DNA from: Diploptera punctata
Taxonomy: Eukaryota; Arthropoda; Insecta; Blattodea; Blaberidae
NCBI GenBank assembly: GCA_030220185.1
Contig: JASPKZ010004568.1
Location: 993,501 to 1,057,500, forward strand
DNA: 64,000 nucleotides
Direction of reading: 5' to 3'
Every line of letters starts with the position of its first letter. Position 1 is the first letter of the stretch. Positions 22,544 to 32,823 of this stretch are shown here, one piece after another. The position numbers were made by a program, and so were the translations under genes. The notes under the pieces were generated by a model, which ran no database searches, had not been told where the DNA came from, and was given only the letters and a program-made list of their open reading frames with translations.

Positions 22544-24047
22544 CACTGCTCAAAAAAATCAGGGGATATTGTAGAATAACCTATTAAGACTATGTTTTTG
22601 GAATAGTATTAGATGCAATCACTTTTTATTACTCCAAGATAATGTAAATAAGAGTTGAAGTTGTTACGTAACCTCGGTACCACAACAGAGGGCAGTGTCT
22701 GTACTGTTGATGTGAAAGGGTGGTGCGGGGGTGAATGTTTTGTTGCTGTTTTTAATCCAGTCCAGTTTTCAGTTACTGAATGACTTGCCTTAGGGACAGT
22801 GATGCCTCGACAACGTGATTTACCTGAACCAATGGCTTGGAGGGCCATAGGAAGGATGGAAGCTGGACAGACACAACAAGAGGTGGCACAAGCCATTGGG
22901 GTGTCTCAAAGTGTGACTTCCAGTCTTCGGAATCATTTTCAAAGAACATACTGTTCACAGAAGAGCCGGACAAGGTCGACCAAGGGCAACAACAGCAAGG
23001 GATGACCGTTACCTCTTGTTAACAGCTCGTTGGAATAGACAGCAGAATGCAACTCAACTGCGAAATACACTTCAAACAGCAACAGGACGCAGGGTGTCAA
23101 CTCAAACTGTCCCTAATCGACTGCATGGAAGTGGTCTCTATGCTCGTAGGCCCATGGTGTATAGCAGGTTAACTCCACAACACCGTAGAGATCGCAGAAA
23201 CTGGGCGGAGGAACATCGTGGGTGGAGGCATGCTGAATGGAGATCAGTTCTTTTTTCTGATGAGTCGCGATTCAACATGGAATGTGATAGTTGGCGTGTA
23301 TTCATCTGGAGAGAAAAAGGGACACGAAACAATCCAGCTTTTGTACGTGAAAGATCCCCATATGGTGGCGGTGGATTGATGGTGTAGGCAGGAGTCAGTA
23401 GTGGTGGACGTACGGACCTCTACGTTATCCAAGGTGGTACTTTGACTGCGGTAAAGTATAGAGATGAGATTCTCCGACCTTTTGTCGTGCCTTATGCTGA
23501 TGCCAAAGGTCATTCTTTTCTTTTTATGGACGATAATGCACGACCCCGCAGAAATGGCTTGGTGGACGACATGCTAGAAGTGGAGGGTATCGAGAGTATG
23601 CAATGGCCAGCTTCCTCCCCGGACTTAAATCCGATTGAGCATGTGTGGGATGCATTTGGCAGGTGCATTGCAGGCAGACCAATACCTCCCACAACTGTTT
23701 CAGAGCTGCACATTGCTCTTATGGAAGAGTGGCCACGTATCCCCCAAGAACTCATTGCTAACCTCATTGCATCAATGCCATACAGGTGTGAGGCAGTGCT
23801 GGCCGTTCGAGGAGACCATACACCATACTAAAGAAACATTTTCACCCATGTTAATGTTGCTTTGTTTGTTTGCCATATTCCTAATCAGGATCTCTTTGAC
23901 ATCTGGTGGTACAGAGGTTACGTAATGACTTCAAACTCTTGTTGACATTCTTTTGGAGTAATAGAAAGTGATTGCATCTAATACTGTTCCTAAAAACATA
24001 GACTTAATAGGTTATTCTACAATATCCTCTAATTTTTTTGAGCAGTG
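22544..24047 (+). mobile_element. Tc1-like DNA transposon, complete with TIRs
   Basis: 1504 bp with TIRs of ~140 bp starting cactgctcaaaaaaat; left about 22544-22683, right about 23908-24047. It is flanked by TA at 22542-22543 and 24048-24049, the Tc1/mariner target duplication. The long TIRs are ~90% identical. It holds one transposase pseudogene and sits within the RTE-G LINE. The family normally moves by cut-and-paste, its transposase binding the TIRs. Confidence 0.97.
22799..23831 (+). pseudogene. Tc1-like transposase, one frameshift and one stop
   Basis: About 340 codons in total, the usual Tc1 length. N-terminal helix-turn-helix: MEAGQTQQEVAQAIGVSQS. The frame shifts near 22965-22975, before the second DNA-binding part (RPRATTARDDRY). 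The DDE catalytic core follows: first Asp in LFSDESRF (about 23255), second in FMDDNARP (about 23525), Glu in SPDLNPIEHVWD (about 23630), a DD34E-type arrangement. An in-frame TAG at 23385-23387 interrupts the core. The remainder is open to 23831. The light damage suggests a recent insertion. Confidence 0.93.
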
Positions 24048-24574
24048 TATAACTTACTATGTTGCGAAATATCACACACAGCAGAGACAGATATAAATAA
24101 CAAAATAAATAAGTTTAATTATATAACAGGTACACTAAAAAGAACCTTGAAATATAAAGCCAGGAAAGACTCTATAATGAAATTATACAAGACAATGGCA
24201 CTGCCTATTATTACTTACGGATCCGAAACATGGACAGTGACAACACAACAATCTGCCAGAATACAAGCTGCTGAAATGAGATTCCTCAGACCAATAGCAG
24301 GATATCAAAGAAAAGACAAAAAACATTACACAAAAATAAGACAACAACTAAAAATAGTGGAATTAAACTCAACAATAGAGAAATACAGAACAAACTGGAA
24401 AGAATACTTGGCAAGGATGACTGAGAATAGATTACCAAAAGCAGCACACAACTATTCACCACGAAGAAGAAAAAGAAGATTGGGAAGACCAAGGAAAATA
24501 TGGAAAGAGCAGCAATTTGGAGCCAGAACAGGCTAGTAAATAAGCCTAAACCGTGAAGAAAAAGAAGAAGTTAT

Positions 24575-25075
24575 TTTTCTACCTTTATTTATTCTGTTCT
24601 TAGCATCACTTTCTTCTTTGTACTCTTTATCTACTTTTACTCCCAGATACTCAAATTCTTCACATTCTCTAATATACCCCCTTTGATCTTCTAATATTAA
24701 AATCTTCGGTTTCGACTCCACATCCCATATAAAATGTTTTCTTTTTCTAAATTTATTTTCAAACCCCAGTTATCGTATTCATCCAATAATTTTATGAACA
24801 TAAACAACATGTCTTCATATTCTTGTGCAAATATTATCTTGTCATCCGAAATTAACAGTGTTTATATTGTATCTGTTGATCCATCTCCAATTGGTACTCC
24901 CATTCCTGGAAATTTTTGCTCCAGTTTGACAATGATTTATTTATAAATATCTTAAATAATGTGGGGGTGATATGCTACAATCTTGACAAAGGCCTTTTGT
25001 AACTTTAATTTCTTCTAATACACATGTTTTAATTTTAATTTTAGAAACTGAATTTTTATACACATTTAATTGCAT
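24575..25075 (-). mobile_element. RTE-like LINE RT fragment
   Basis: Minus strand from 25075: KGLCQDCSISPTLFK (block B), then the catalytic block as LISDDKIIFAQ near 24840, NWGLKINLEK, and EFEYLGVKVDKE at about 24650. One break near 24725. Both ends missing; it meets RTE-G tail-to-tail. Confidence 0.8.
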
Positions 25076-25077
25076 TA

Positions 25078-25117
<40 letters not shown>

Positions 25118-25137
25118 GTTATTATTATTATTATTAT
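25078..25137. repeat. (AAT)n then (ATT)n
   Basis: Triplet tract that changes strand at about 25119, forming a potential hairpin. Confidence 0.95.
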
Positions 25138-25258
25138 TCCTACATTATTTTATGGGCTGCGAAACATTGGAAATGACCAAAATATTACAAAGTATAATAC
25201 AAAGCGCAGAAATGAACTTCCTTAGAAGAAAAAAAGCTGCACAAAATTCTATCGGATT
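25136..25258 (+). mobile_element. LINE-H fragment, left half
   Basis: Encodes FMGCETLEMTKILQS and QSAEMNFLRR, the post-RT tail of an RTE-like LINE related to RTE-G. It is cut at 25259-25270, the TSD of the RTE-A insertion, and resumes at 28131. Confidence 0.75.
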
Positions 25259-25270
25259 AAGAATGACGTT

Positions 25271-28118
25271 GCCAGGAGAAGGTAGTCAGGAATCAGGAAG
25301 CTTTGCATTATACTATGGGGGTGCAGAAAGACCTGCATTTGGAACGGGTTTTTTAGTCAGAAGGAGGATCCTAACCGCTATCCGAGATATTAAGTTTGTT
25401 AGTGATAGGATATCATACATAATTCTAAAGGGTAAACGACATGATTTTATAATTGTAAATGTACATGCCCCCACAGAAGATAAAGATGACAAGATCAAGG
25501 ATGAGTTCTATGAAGAATTAGAATGCTTATTTGATAGCCTTTAACGATATCATATGAAAATTGTCTTAGGAGATTTTAATGCAAAAGTGGGGCAGGAAGA
25601 TATATTCAAACCAACAATAGGCAAATTCAGTCTTCATGAAGATAGTAACGACAACGGGGTTAGATTAGTCACATTTGCCACATCAAAGAATCTCATTGTT
25701 AAGAGCACAACATTTCAGCATAAGGATATTCATAAATACACCTGGACGTCCTCAGATGGAGAAACTCGGAACCAGATAGATCATGTATTAGTGGATAAAC
25801 GCTGGCACAGTAGCATCATTGATGTTAGATCAGTTAGAGGGACAGACTGCAATTCATTCAGATCATCATCTGGTCAGGGTGAAAATCAGACAACGGCTAT
25901 CGCTTATGAGAGGAACAAACGCTAAAGATGATTCAGTAAAATATGAATTAAAAAAACTTGAAAAATAATGAAATGCGGCAAGAATACCAAATCAAAATTG
26001 CTAATAGATTTGAAGTACTGGAATCTTCAGATGACAATGTGGCAAACGAAGAAGAAACTGATATAAATAAAGAATGGGAGGCTATAAGAGATATTATTAA
26101 ATTGTCAGCATCAGAAAGCATTGGTTGTTTAAAAAAGAGGCAAAACAAGAAATGGTTTGATGATGAATGTGCCGACATTGTAAAGAAAAGAAAGCTAGCA
26201 AAAATGAAATGGTTACACGAGCCAAATGCGGTAAATTTAGAGCAATTGGGTAGTGTTAGACGGGAAACCACCAAGTTACTAAAGAGTAAAAAGAGGGAAT
26301 ATTTGAGAGAGAAGATTAAAGATCTTGAAATGAATGCAAAAAATAGGAACATTAGAGAATTATATCAGGGAATTAGTATAGAGAAGAAAGGGTTTCAGGC
26401 TAGAACAAACATAATTCGGAATGAAAATGGGGATATGATCGCAGATTCCAAGAGTATATTAAATAGATGGAAAAGTTATTTTAATCAGCTATTAAATGTA
26501 CGTACAGAACAGGACATTGAGAAGGATAAGTTACAGACAGCAGAAATGCTAGTCGCAGAGCCAAGTGCATTAGAGGTTGAAATGGCAATTGAAAAACTGA
26601 AGATGTATAAAGCATCAGGTTCAGATGAGATCCCAGCAGAACTGATAAAATCAGGGGGAGAAAAATTGATGGACAAGATACGCTGGTTGCTTAGTATGAT
26701 TTGGGAAAAAGAAGCTCTTCCAGATGAATGGAAGGAATCAATTATCGTACCAATTTATAAGAAAGGAGATAAAACTGATTGCAACAACTATAGGGGCATC
26801 TCATTACTTTCAACTTCGTCCAAAATTCTAACAAATATATTAGTAAGCAGACTTGCTCCCTATATTGATGACATTCTAGGAGATCATCAATGTGCATTTA
26901 GAAGAAACAGGTCTACAACAGATCAGATTTTTAGTATAAGACAGATTTTAGAAAAGAAATTGGAATATAATGGTACTGTACATCAACTATATGTAGACTT
27001 CAAAAAAGCATATGATTCAATTAAGAGGGAGAAGTTATATAGTATCCTGCTGGAGTTCGGAATTCCCAAAAAGTTAGTTAGACTTATACGAATGTGTCTA
27101 AATGGCTCAACGAGTAGGGTGCGTGTAGGCAAACAGTTTTCAGACACTTTTGAAATCCAGAGTGGGTTGAAGCAAGGAGATGCACTATCTCCTCTACTAT
27201 TTAATTTTGTACTAGAGCATGCCATTAAATCTTTAGAGAATAAGGAAGGTTTACAACTGAATGGTATTAATAAGCTGTTAGTTTATGCTGATGATGTGGT
27301 ACTACTGGCCGATAGCGAGGAGATACTAAAGGCCAACACGCACACACTATTGAGTAACACTAAGAAATTAGGACTGGAAGTAAATATCAGTAAAACTAAA
27401 TATATGGTCACACTTAGAAATACATTATATAATGGAAATGGACAGCTAATGACAAATGAGGGAAATTTTGAGGAATTGGCTGAATTCAAATACCTAGGAA
27501 CAATAATCACAAATAGGAATGAGATGCACAAAGAAATTAAACATAGGCTCAATTCTGGAAATGCATGCTATTATGCGTTGCAGAGACTTTTGATGTCCCA
27601 ACTCCTTTCAAAAAACGTTAAGCTGAAAATATATAAAACTATTATTCTACCAGTTATATTATATGGGTGCGAAACATGGACTCTTACTTTAAGAGAGGAA
27701 AGGAGATTACGAGTATTTGAGAATAAAGTTCTTAGGAAAATTTTTGGACCAAAGAGAGATGAACAGACAGGTGAATGGAGAAGACTACATAACAATGAAC
27801 TACATGGTCTTTATAGGAAGCCAGATATAATAAGAACAGTTAAGTCCAGTAGACTGCGATGGGCAGGACATGTTGCGCGTATGGAGAATGAAAGACGTGC
27901 ATGGAAACTTCTTGTAGGAAAGCCAGAAGGAAAACGCCCAGTTGGTAGACAAAGAATGAGGTGGGAGAACAACATTAACTATGATTTGAGGGAAGTAGAT
28001 TATACAGGAAATGATTGGAAAGCATTAGCTCAGGATAGGGATGTATGGAGAGCTTATGTCCGCGCGGCCATGAACCTACGGGTTCGATAGTGCCAGTGAG
28101 TAAGTAAGTAAGTAAGTA
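25271..28118 (+). mobile_element. RTE-A LINE, longest copy, 5'-truncated
   Basis: About 2.85 kb: partial endonuclease, full RT and 3' tail with TAAG repeats. The 5' UTR and start of the endonuclease are missing, as judged from the UTR-bearing copies at 2940-5026 and 31370-31804. Endonuclease, 25271-25925: IIVNVHAPTED, GDFNAKVG, RNQIDHVLVD. A stop lies near 25542 and a frameshift near 25858, where attc is repeated, just before the SDHHLV-type end. The downstream RT frame is intact. The 3' TAAG tail and an exact TSD show target-primed insertion into LINE-H. Confidence 0.95.
25958..28090 (+). CDS. RTE-A reverse transcriptase, 710-codon frame
   Basis: Reverse transcriptase of an RTE-like LINE; it would copy element RNA into DNA at a nicked target. 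Residues ~1-190 are linker. Fingers at ~200-270 (YKASGSDEIPAELIK, then PDEWKESIIVPIYKKGD). QCAFRRNRSTTDQIFS near 310. Block A YVDFKKAYDSI near 345. Block B GLKQGDALSPLLFNF near 405. Catalytic YADDVVLLA near 443. FKYLGTIIT near 510. The tail has YGCETW, LRWAGHVARM and a basic GK-rich stretch near 655. The endonuclease lies upstream in another frame, so the natural start was further 5'. The frame is fully open, which is rare in this window, but the endonuclease is broken, so it could work only in trans. Clade by tail and APE type; no tree was made. Confidence 0.93.
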   Translation: MKNNEMRQEYQIKIANRFEVLESSDDNVANEEETDINKEWEAIRDIIKLSASESIGCLKKRQNKKWFDDECADIVKKRKLAKMKWLHEPNAVNLEQLGSVRRETTKLLKSKKREYLREKIKDLEMNAKNRNIRELYQGISIEKKGFQARTNIIRNENGDMIADSKSILNRWKSYFNQLLNVRTEQDIEKDKLQTAEMLVAEPSALEVEMAIEKLKMYKASGSDEIPAELIKSGGEKLMDKIRWLLSMIWEKEALPDEWKESIIVPIYKKGDKTDCNNYRGISLLSTSSKILTNILVSRLAPYIDDILGDHQCAFRRNRSTTDQIFSIRQILEKKLEYNGTVHQLYVDFKKAYDSIKREKLYSILLEFGIPKKLVRLIRMCLNGSTSRVRVGKQFSDTFEIQSGLKQGDALSPLLFNFVLEHAIKSLENKEGLQLNGINKLLVYADDVVLLADSEEILKANTHTLLSNTKKLGLEVNISKTKYMVTLRNTLYNGNGQLMTNEGNFEELAEFKYLGTIITNRNEMHKEIKHRLNSGNACYYALQRLLMSQLLSKNVKLKIYKTIILPVILYGCETWTLTLREERRLRVFENKVLRKIFGPKRDEQTGEWRRLHNNELHGLYRKPDIIRTVKSSRLRWAGHVARMENERRAWKLLVGKPEGKRPVGRQRMRWENNINYDLREVDYTGNDWKALAQDRDVWRAYVRAAMNLRVR

Positions 28119-28130
28119 AAGAATGACGTT

Positions 28131-28382
28131 ATAAGAACATATATATCCATTAAAAATATATCCATTGAATGAGAAAATCAATGAATATAGATATAAATGG
28201 TTTACACATGTAGAAAGAATTAATGTAACAAGATAATCAATAGGTTCAAGGAATGTAGGAAGGTCAGTTAAAAGATGGACAGAACAACTGTGAGGCGGAA
28301 CAGGCAATTTTTGCCTTGCCCGTGAAATGAAGAAGAAGACGAAGAAGAGAAGAAGAAGAAGAAGAAGAAGAAGACGAAAAAG
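28131..28382 (+). mobile_element. LINE-H fragment, right half with GAA tail
   Basis: Continuation of the fragment at 25136-25258: YRYKWFTHVER, then GRSVKRWTEQL and a stop-broken end, finishing in (GAA)n at 28325-28375. The GAA tail resembles that of RTE-G. Confidence 0.75.
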
Positions 28383-28435
<53 letters not shown>

Positions 28436-28436
28436 C
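28383..28436. repeat. (ATT)n microsatellite
   Basis: About 17 ATT units just after the LINE-H tail. Confidence 0.97.
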
Positions 28437-28439
28437 AAT

Positions 28440-29545
28440 GAATGTAAATAGGTAGAGAAGGGAAAAAAGGAAGAAGAATTCTTACATTTTCTTAAAATTC
28501 ATTTGCTGAATAAATTTCCTGTAACTGGTCGCGAGCCACAAGTTACAAGAATTCAATCCCGTACTAATTGAACAATAGGACCATTGTACAATATCGCTTC
28601 TCCCAGTTCAACGAGATATTCTGTGAGCAAACAATGGCAGTAAACAAAACACATGAATGTAAAAGCTACGTGAACAATTACTTCTAATTGAAATGTGTAA
28701 TTACACAAATGTGAAGGTCGAAAACCAATCAATAGCTGCTATTTTCATTGGAAATCAAATGATCAGCATTTTCATATTATTTACCGAAAGAAAATCACTG
28801 TTTCTGCTATATTGTGTTGTAGTTTTCATTACTGTACACCTACAAAAGAATATTATTGAATTGATACCGTTTTCAATGTTATCTCTAGTAACACTCCTTT
28901 TATTTACAGTTATGAACGGAGTTTATTTATCCAAATAAAATTAAAAATACCTTAAAAGTATGTACACTGAAGGACAAACAAAACATCGGATAATTTTGTA
29001 GGTAAAATTCAACTTATTATTTGATGAAAAAAATAATAGAATAGCATTACTATGCTGGTAGATTATAAGAACTTAGGTTTAGCATTACATCTAAAATTTT
29101 GAAAGGTTTATAAATATATAGAGTGCAACATTTTTATTAGTGACTTAGACATTTTTATAAACAAAAAATCATATATATTTAATCACAGATTATGAAGAAA
29201 CCGATATCGTTATATTTGATCGCAGTACATGTAATTACTAATAAATAAATAAATACAAATATTGGTGCAATAGCAGACCTCATACTGTAAATTGAAAAAA
29301 AAATATATTACTGCAACAGTCTATTTTGTACTCTATAGAAAACATCCTTGATAAACATTGTATGTAAGTGATTGCTGGGAGGAGAGTGAATCCATTCATT
29401 TGTTTACTGCTCAATCTGAAGAATTTAATACGAATAAAGGAAAAGACCTAGTGATTCAACTTAAAGAAACTATAATTAATATTGCATTGAGGGATTAACT
29501 ATTAAGAAGAAATAGGCTCAATGGTTAATATACCCCGCTATACTG
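28440..29545. other. No supported gene
   Basis: AT-rich. An 81-codon hydrophobic frame at 28693-28938 has no recognised similarity and no supporting context. Confidence 0.45.
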
Positions 29546-29549
29546 TGAA

Positions 29550-30396
29550 TTATATTGGTAACAAGTTCAGAAATAATGGTACAACTGAAAATACCCCACA
29601 AAAGCCAAGGGAAAAGTACATGTATCATTAAGGAGAAAATCGTCATTATCAGGAAAGCAAAAATGAACCCTAGAATAACTGTAACCGATATCAAGCAATT
29701 ATCCGGACAGGTATCAGAAAATAAAGTGGCAGAATCCCCCCTCCCAAAAAAAATGTAAACAAGAAGAATCGTAAAGCAAGGCAGAACTTTGCCAAGGAAC
29801 ACCACGACAAAAGCCAGGACGATCTTGAAGTAGATTTCCGGACTGTAGGCTTGAAGTTTCCCGACGTATCGCCAAAAACTGCGTCTGGCATCCTCAAGAG
29901 TTGTCTCGAGATCGGAAATCTACTTCAAGATCATCATAATACAATAGCCAGGACATTTGAAACAACGTGATTTGGTTGGACATAATGAACTTTTTTTTTC
30001 GTATCCATTGGAATAAACTGGGTATGGAGAAAGAAGAACACTGCCTATGAAAATGCTAATACTCTTCCACAGTTATACGTGGAGGAATCTCCAGCCTTCT
30101 TTGGGGCTTTATGTCCTCAAAATAAGTGCGAACTATCCACTTCATCGATGACACTATGAATTAGTGGATCTAAAAAGACATTCTGAAAAGAGTGTAAAAC
30201 AAAGTGCTGAAAAATCGGGAGGTCCGCGTTTTATGCCTTTCAGCAAGACAAAAGTCCGAAACATACTGCAAATATTAAACGGTAGTTAATCTGGAACGTC
30301 CATAAGCAGCTAAAAACGCCTGCTGAATATTCGGACCTAAACCCCATTGAGCATATGTGGGAATTCTAAAACGAAAAGTTCGTCAATGGAATGTTT
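29550..30396 (+). pseudogene. Tc1-like transposase, heavily decayed
   Basis: Frames in order: KAKMNPRITVTDIKQLSG (second helix-turn-helix), an NFAKEHHDKSQDD-like stretch near 29785, WVWRKKNTAYENA near 30010, FQQDKSPKHTA near 30240 (second catalytic Asp) and SDLNPIEHMWE near 30330 (catalytic Glu). The first catalytic Asp (SDES motif) is missing, and 29815-29990 looks like foreign or scrambled sequence containing a perfect inverted repeat. No TIRs recognised. Confidence 0.8.
29821..29932. repeat. Perfect 20-bp inverted repeat
   Basis: gatcttgaagtagatttccg at 29821-29840 and its exact complement at 29913-29932, with a 72-bp loop. Confidence 0.97.
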
Positions 30397-30510
30397 CATC
30401 TAATAAATATGAAATTATTGTATTGTCACGGGTCCTTTACAAGAATACAACAATTCAAGTCGATCCAACTATTTTAAGTGGGTGAAAAACGCGTTGAAAG
30501 ATTCAGTTAC
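30397..30510 (+). repeat. Repeat D partial copy
   Basis: attattgtattgtcacgggtcc, ttcaagtcgatcca and taagtgggtgaaaaacgcg match 54500-54600 and 63340-63430 / 63500-63590. It runs straight into the GATA tract; the post-tract sequence (acaggccaagctaatataaagcg, 30661-30684) matches 54609-54632. Confidence 0.9.
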
Positions 30511-30661
<151 letters not shown>

Positions 30662-30684
30662 CAGGCCAAGCTAATATAAAGCGT

Positions 30685-31355
30685 GTAAAAATAAACTGAA
30701 GTAAGTTGTTTTGGAAGAAAGCGGAAAAATTACTACACAATCTTGTTTAAAATTAGCAAAATCAAGGGGAAAGGGGTAAATCTATTATTAAGGCTAAGGC
30801 ACAATCCACAAACACTGACTATTTCAGTTCTGAAAATTTGTTCCAAATTAATTATTAATTTATTTTAAGTGTATAAGTAACAATGTTGTACCACATAATA
30901 CATGTTTGTATTGTAATTAATTAATTGTTTTGTTGATTGAAAGTTCATGAATTTCACCTGTAGTCTATGTTTCTGTTAAATTAATGAATACTTTCTAAAA
31001 AAGAAAACCGAAAAAAATATTATGTTTAACTACAAACTTGTTTTATTTTGTTGAAAAATATCTGTACAAATATAAAGTCTACATTCTGTACACACACTAC
31101 AGTAACGAGAATTATTTAATTGAGTTGAGTTTCACCTGGACAAAGAAATTGTAAAATTAACTTCACAAAAAAAAGTAAAGTAAACCTGCCGTGTTTGCGG
31201 CCACTTCCACAACAAATTGGTCTGTTTGTAATTATCATAGTTAGAAGATATAAAAATATCATGTGACATAAGGGTAATGAAACTTCTATAGAATAGAGAA
31301 ACGCCATAATGAATTTGCATCAATAAAGGAAAAATTATATTAAATTAGCCAAAGT
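30685..31355. other. No supported feature
   Basis: AT-rich spacer. Short hydrophobic frames only. Confidence 0.45.
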
Positions 31356-31818
31356 AGTGAATAGTAGTTTCCCTCCATGGTATCTTTACCTTGTCGTGGT
31401 GGAGTGGCTTGCGTGCTTAAATGATTCCGAGAGCTATGCCGATGGTAGCATTCCTACCGATATAGGGTTACCCATGCCGGACTGGTCGAAGGTGATAAGA
31501 CGAAAAAAGTACCTTAGTCGAAAGAGTGACGATCTTTCACCGTAAAAATACAACCGTCAAGAAATGCGGACATGGGTTTCACTGGGTTAAAATTTTCCGG
31601 AGGTCAAATAGTCCCCCATTCGGATCTCCGGGCGGGGACTACTTCAGGGAACCCATGCCAAAGGCTCAAACACAGGGACATGTTCCTAGGAAATGCAACA
31701 TTAGGACTTCATAGAGAGCTTATGTCCGCGTGGCCATGAACCTACGGGTTCGATAGTGCCAATGAGTAAGTAAGTAATTACGTAAGTAGGTAAGTAACTA
31801 AGTAAGTGAATAGTAGTT
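31356..31818. repeat. 14-bp target-site duplication pair
   Basis: agtgaatagtagtt at 31356-31369 and 31805-31818, perfect, bracketing the mini RTE-A. Confidence 0.95.
31370..31804 (+). mobile_element. Mini RTE-A: 5' UTR fused to 3' end
   Basis: About 335 bp of RTE-A 5' UTR (ccatggtatctttaccttg, gtggcttgcgtgctt, tttcaccgtaaaaat, gggactacttcagggaa) is joined near 31706 to the last ~60 bp of the 3' end (agagcttatgtccgcg, gaacctacgggttcgata). A TAAG-rich tail follows. Endonuclease and RT are absent. A perfect TSD proves it inserted as this short form, so it behaves as a non-autonomous, LINE-derived element that would need RTE-A enzymes in trans. The fusion may have formed in a previous copy or during this insertion. 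Confidence 0.9.
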
Positions 31819-31859
31819 GCTCAAATGTTTCTGACAGGCAACAGGAAGATGTATTTTAA

Positions 31860-32530
31860 TATACGGTGTTCGGAAATGTCGATGAAAAAGCTTATATCAC
31901 AGAGAAGAATGAAAGATTGTTATTGCAGTGAAGAAAACTGTAATCTAAGTTCTTCTGAAATTGGAGCACTCGCGCATGCAAATTTGACTCTTGTTCATGC
32001 ATAAACAGTGAAGAGAAGTCTTCATCGGCTGGGTACAATGCCCCAGCATCAAAAGAAAACTCTACGTATCTAAGATAATTAAAATGAAAATAATCTCATT
32101 TTCAAATGAATGTTTGGTAAATGATATGGAGTTTAGGAACAAAGTCAACTTCTCAGACGTGAGTAAATATAAAGGATATCATTCTAATGGGCGTGTTTGC
32201 GTGTGTAGCAACCCAAACACTAAAATAGAACAGAAAAAATCTCATTCCTCAGTGAAACATGGGGGTAGAAATATTATGGGGGAGGGTTTATGACGACTTT
32301 GGGAGTGAGTCCACTTGTTTCCATAGAAAAGAAAATATAAAATAATGGATAAACGAAGATATTGTAAAATATTATCCTGCAAAGTGCAGAATAACTTAGC
32401 CTGGCCAGTGATTATTATTAAAATGCAATTACTTAAAACATAGCCAGATATAGTTCCGCAATGTACAGCCTGGAACATACTTCACACTTTATGGCCTCCA
32501 CTTCAACACCGGTTTTTAAATCCAATAGAG
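31860..32530 (+). pseudogene. Tc1-like transposase, N-terminal and central part
   Basis: Decayed frames: LVHA..VKRSLHRLG-like stretch near 32000, NFSDVSKYKGYHSNGRV (for the SDESK first catalytic motif) near 32145, KHGGRNIMG near 32260, and a final LNPIE-like codon set (ttaaatccaatagag) at about 32516-32530. There the mitochondrial insert begins. Confidence 0.8.
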
Positions 32531-32823
32531 AGAGGGGGTTTTGCAGTAGATAATGCTACTTTAAATCGATTCTTTACCTTTCACTTTCTATTACCATTTA
32601 TCATTGTGGCAATAGTAATAATTCACTTACTATTCTTACACCAAACAGGATCAAATAACCCTATAGGCTTATTCCTTCACGAAATTTCATTATATGAAAT
32701 TCAATCTTAGATGCTCTTCACAAAGAATTTAAAACATTAATTGGATACAAAAATATTAGTAAGGGAAGAACATTTATTTTTATTCCAGTTTTTTCAATCA
32801 TTATATTTAACAACTTTCTAGGT
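32531..32823 (+). pseudogene. NUMT: joined cytb and ATP6 fragments
   Basis: 32531-32668 encodes a cytochrome b segment ([17 protein letters not shown], then FLLPFII and [10 protein letters not shown]). From about 32669 to 32823 it encodes an ATP synthase subunit 6 segment (LIPSRNFII, then [16 protein letters not shown] and [17 protein letters not shown]). The ATP6 part needs TGA read as Trp (about 32694), the invertebrate mitochondrial code. The two genes are not adjacent in the usual insect mitochondrial order, so two pieces were joined, with a Leu codon region shared at the seam. The insert interrupts a Tc1 transposase just after its catalytic Glu motif. Confidence 0.93.

Larger units (their letters stand above)
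19700..24574 (+). mobile_element. RTE-G LINE, near full length, split by Tc1
   Basis: 5' UTR about 19720-20220 has ccttggtagagaggcttagt, like the RTE-A UTR. Endonuclease about 20240-20900 has VATWKVRGI, VITETKKK, AGVAILVN and GDANARIGK. RT about 21640-22430 has GTDNIYTE, FRKGRNCTDNVFS, IDYKKAFDKVS, GGVRQGCPL and the catalytic ADDQ. A Tc1 element occupies 22544-24047. The LINE resumes at 24050 with CEISHTAETD, YGSETW and a final GRPRKIW, then a GAA-rich 3' tail. Several stops and frameshifts make it inactive. The frames on either side of Tc1 belong together, so Tc1 came later. Confidence 0.85.
25259..28130. repeat. 12-bp target-site duplication pair
   Basis: aagaatgacgtt occurs at 25259-25270 and at 28119-28130, bracketing RTE-A. 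Joining the flanks restores a continuous LINE-H frame (RIKNDVIRTY). Confidence 0.95.

Noticed and set aside
28693..28938. 81-codon hydrophobic frame
   Set aside because: AT-rich sequence readily gives hydrophobic frames; no similarity or gene context.
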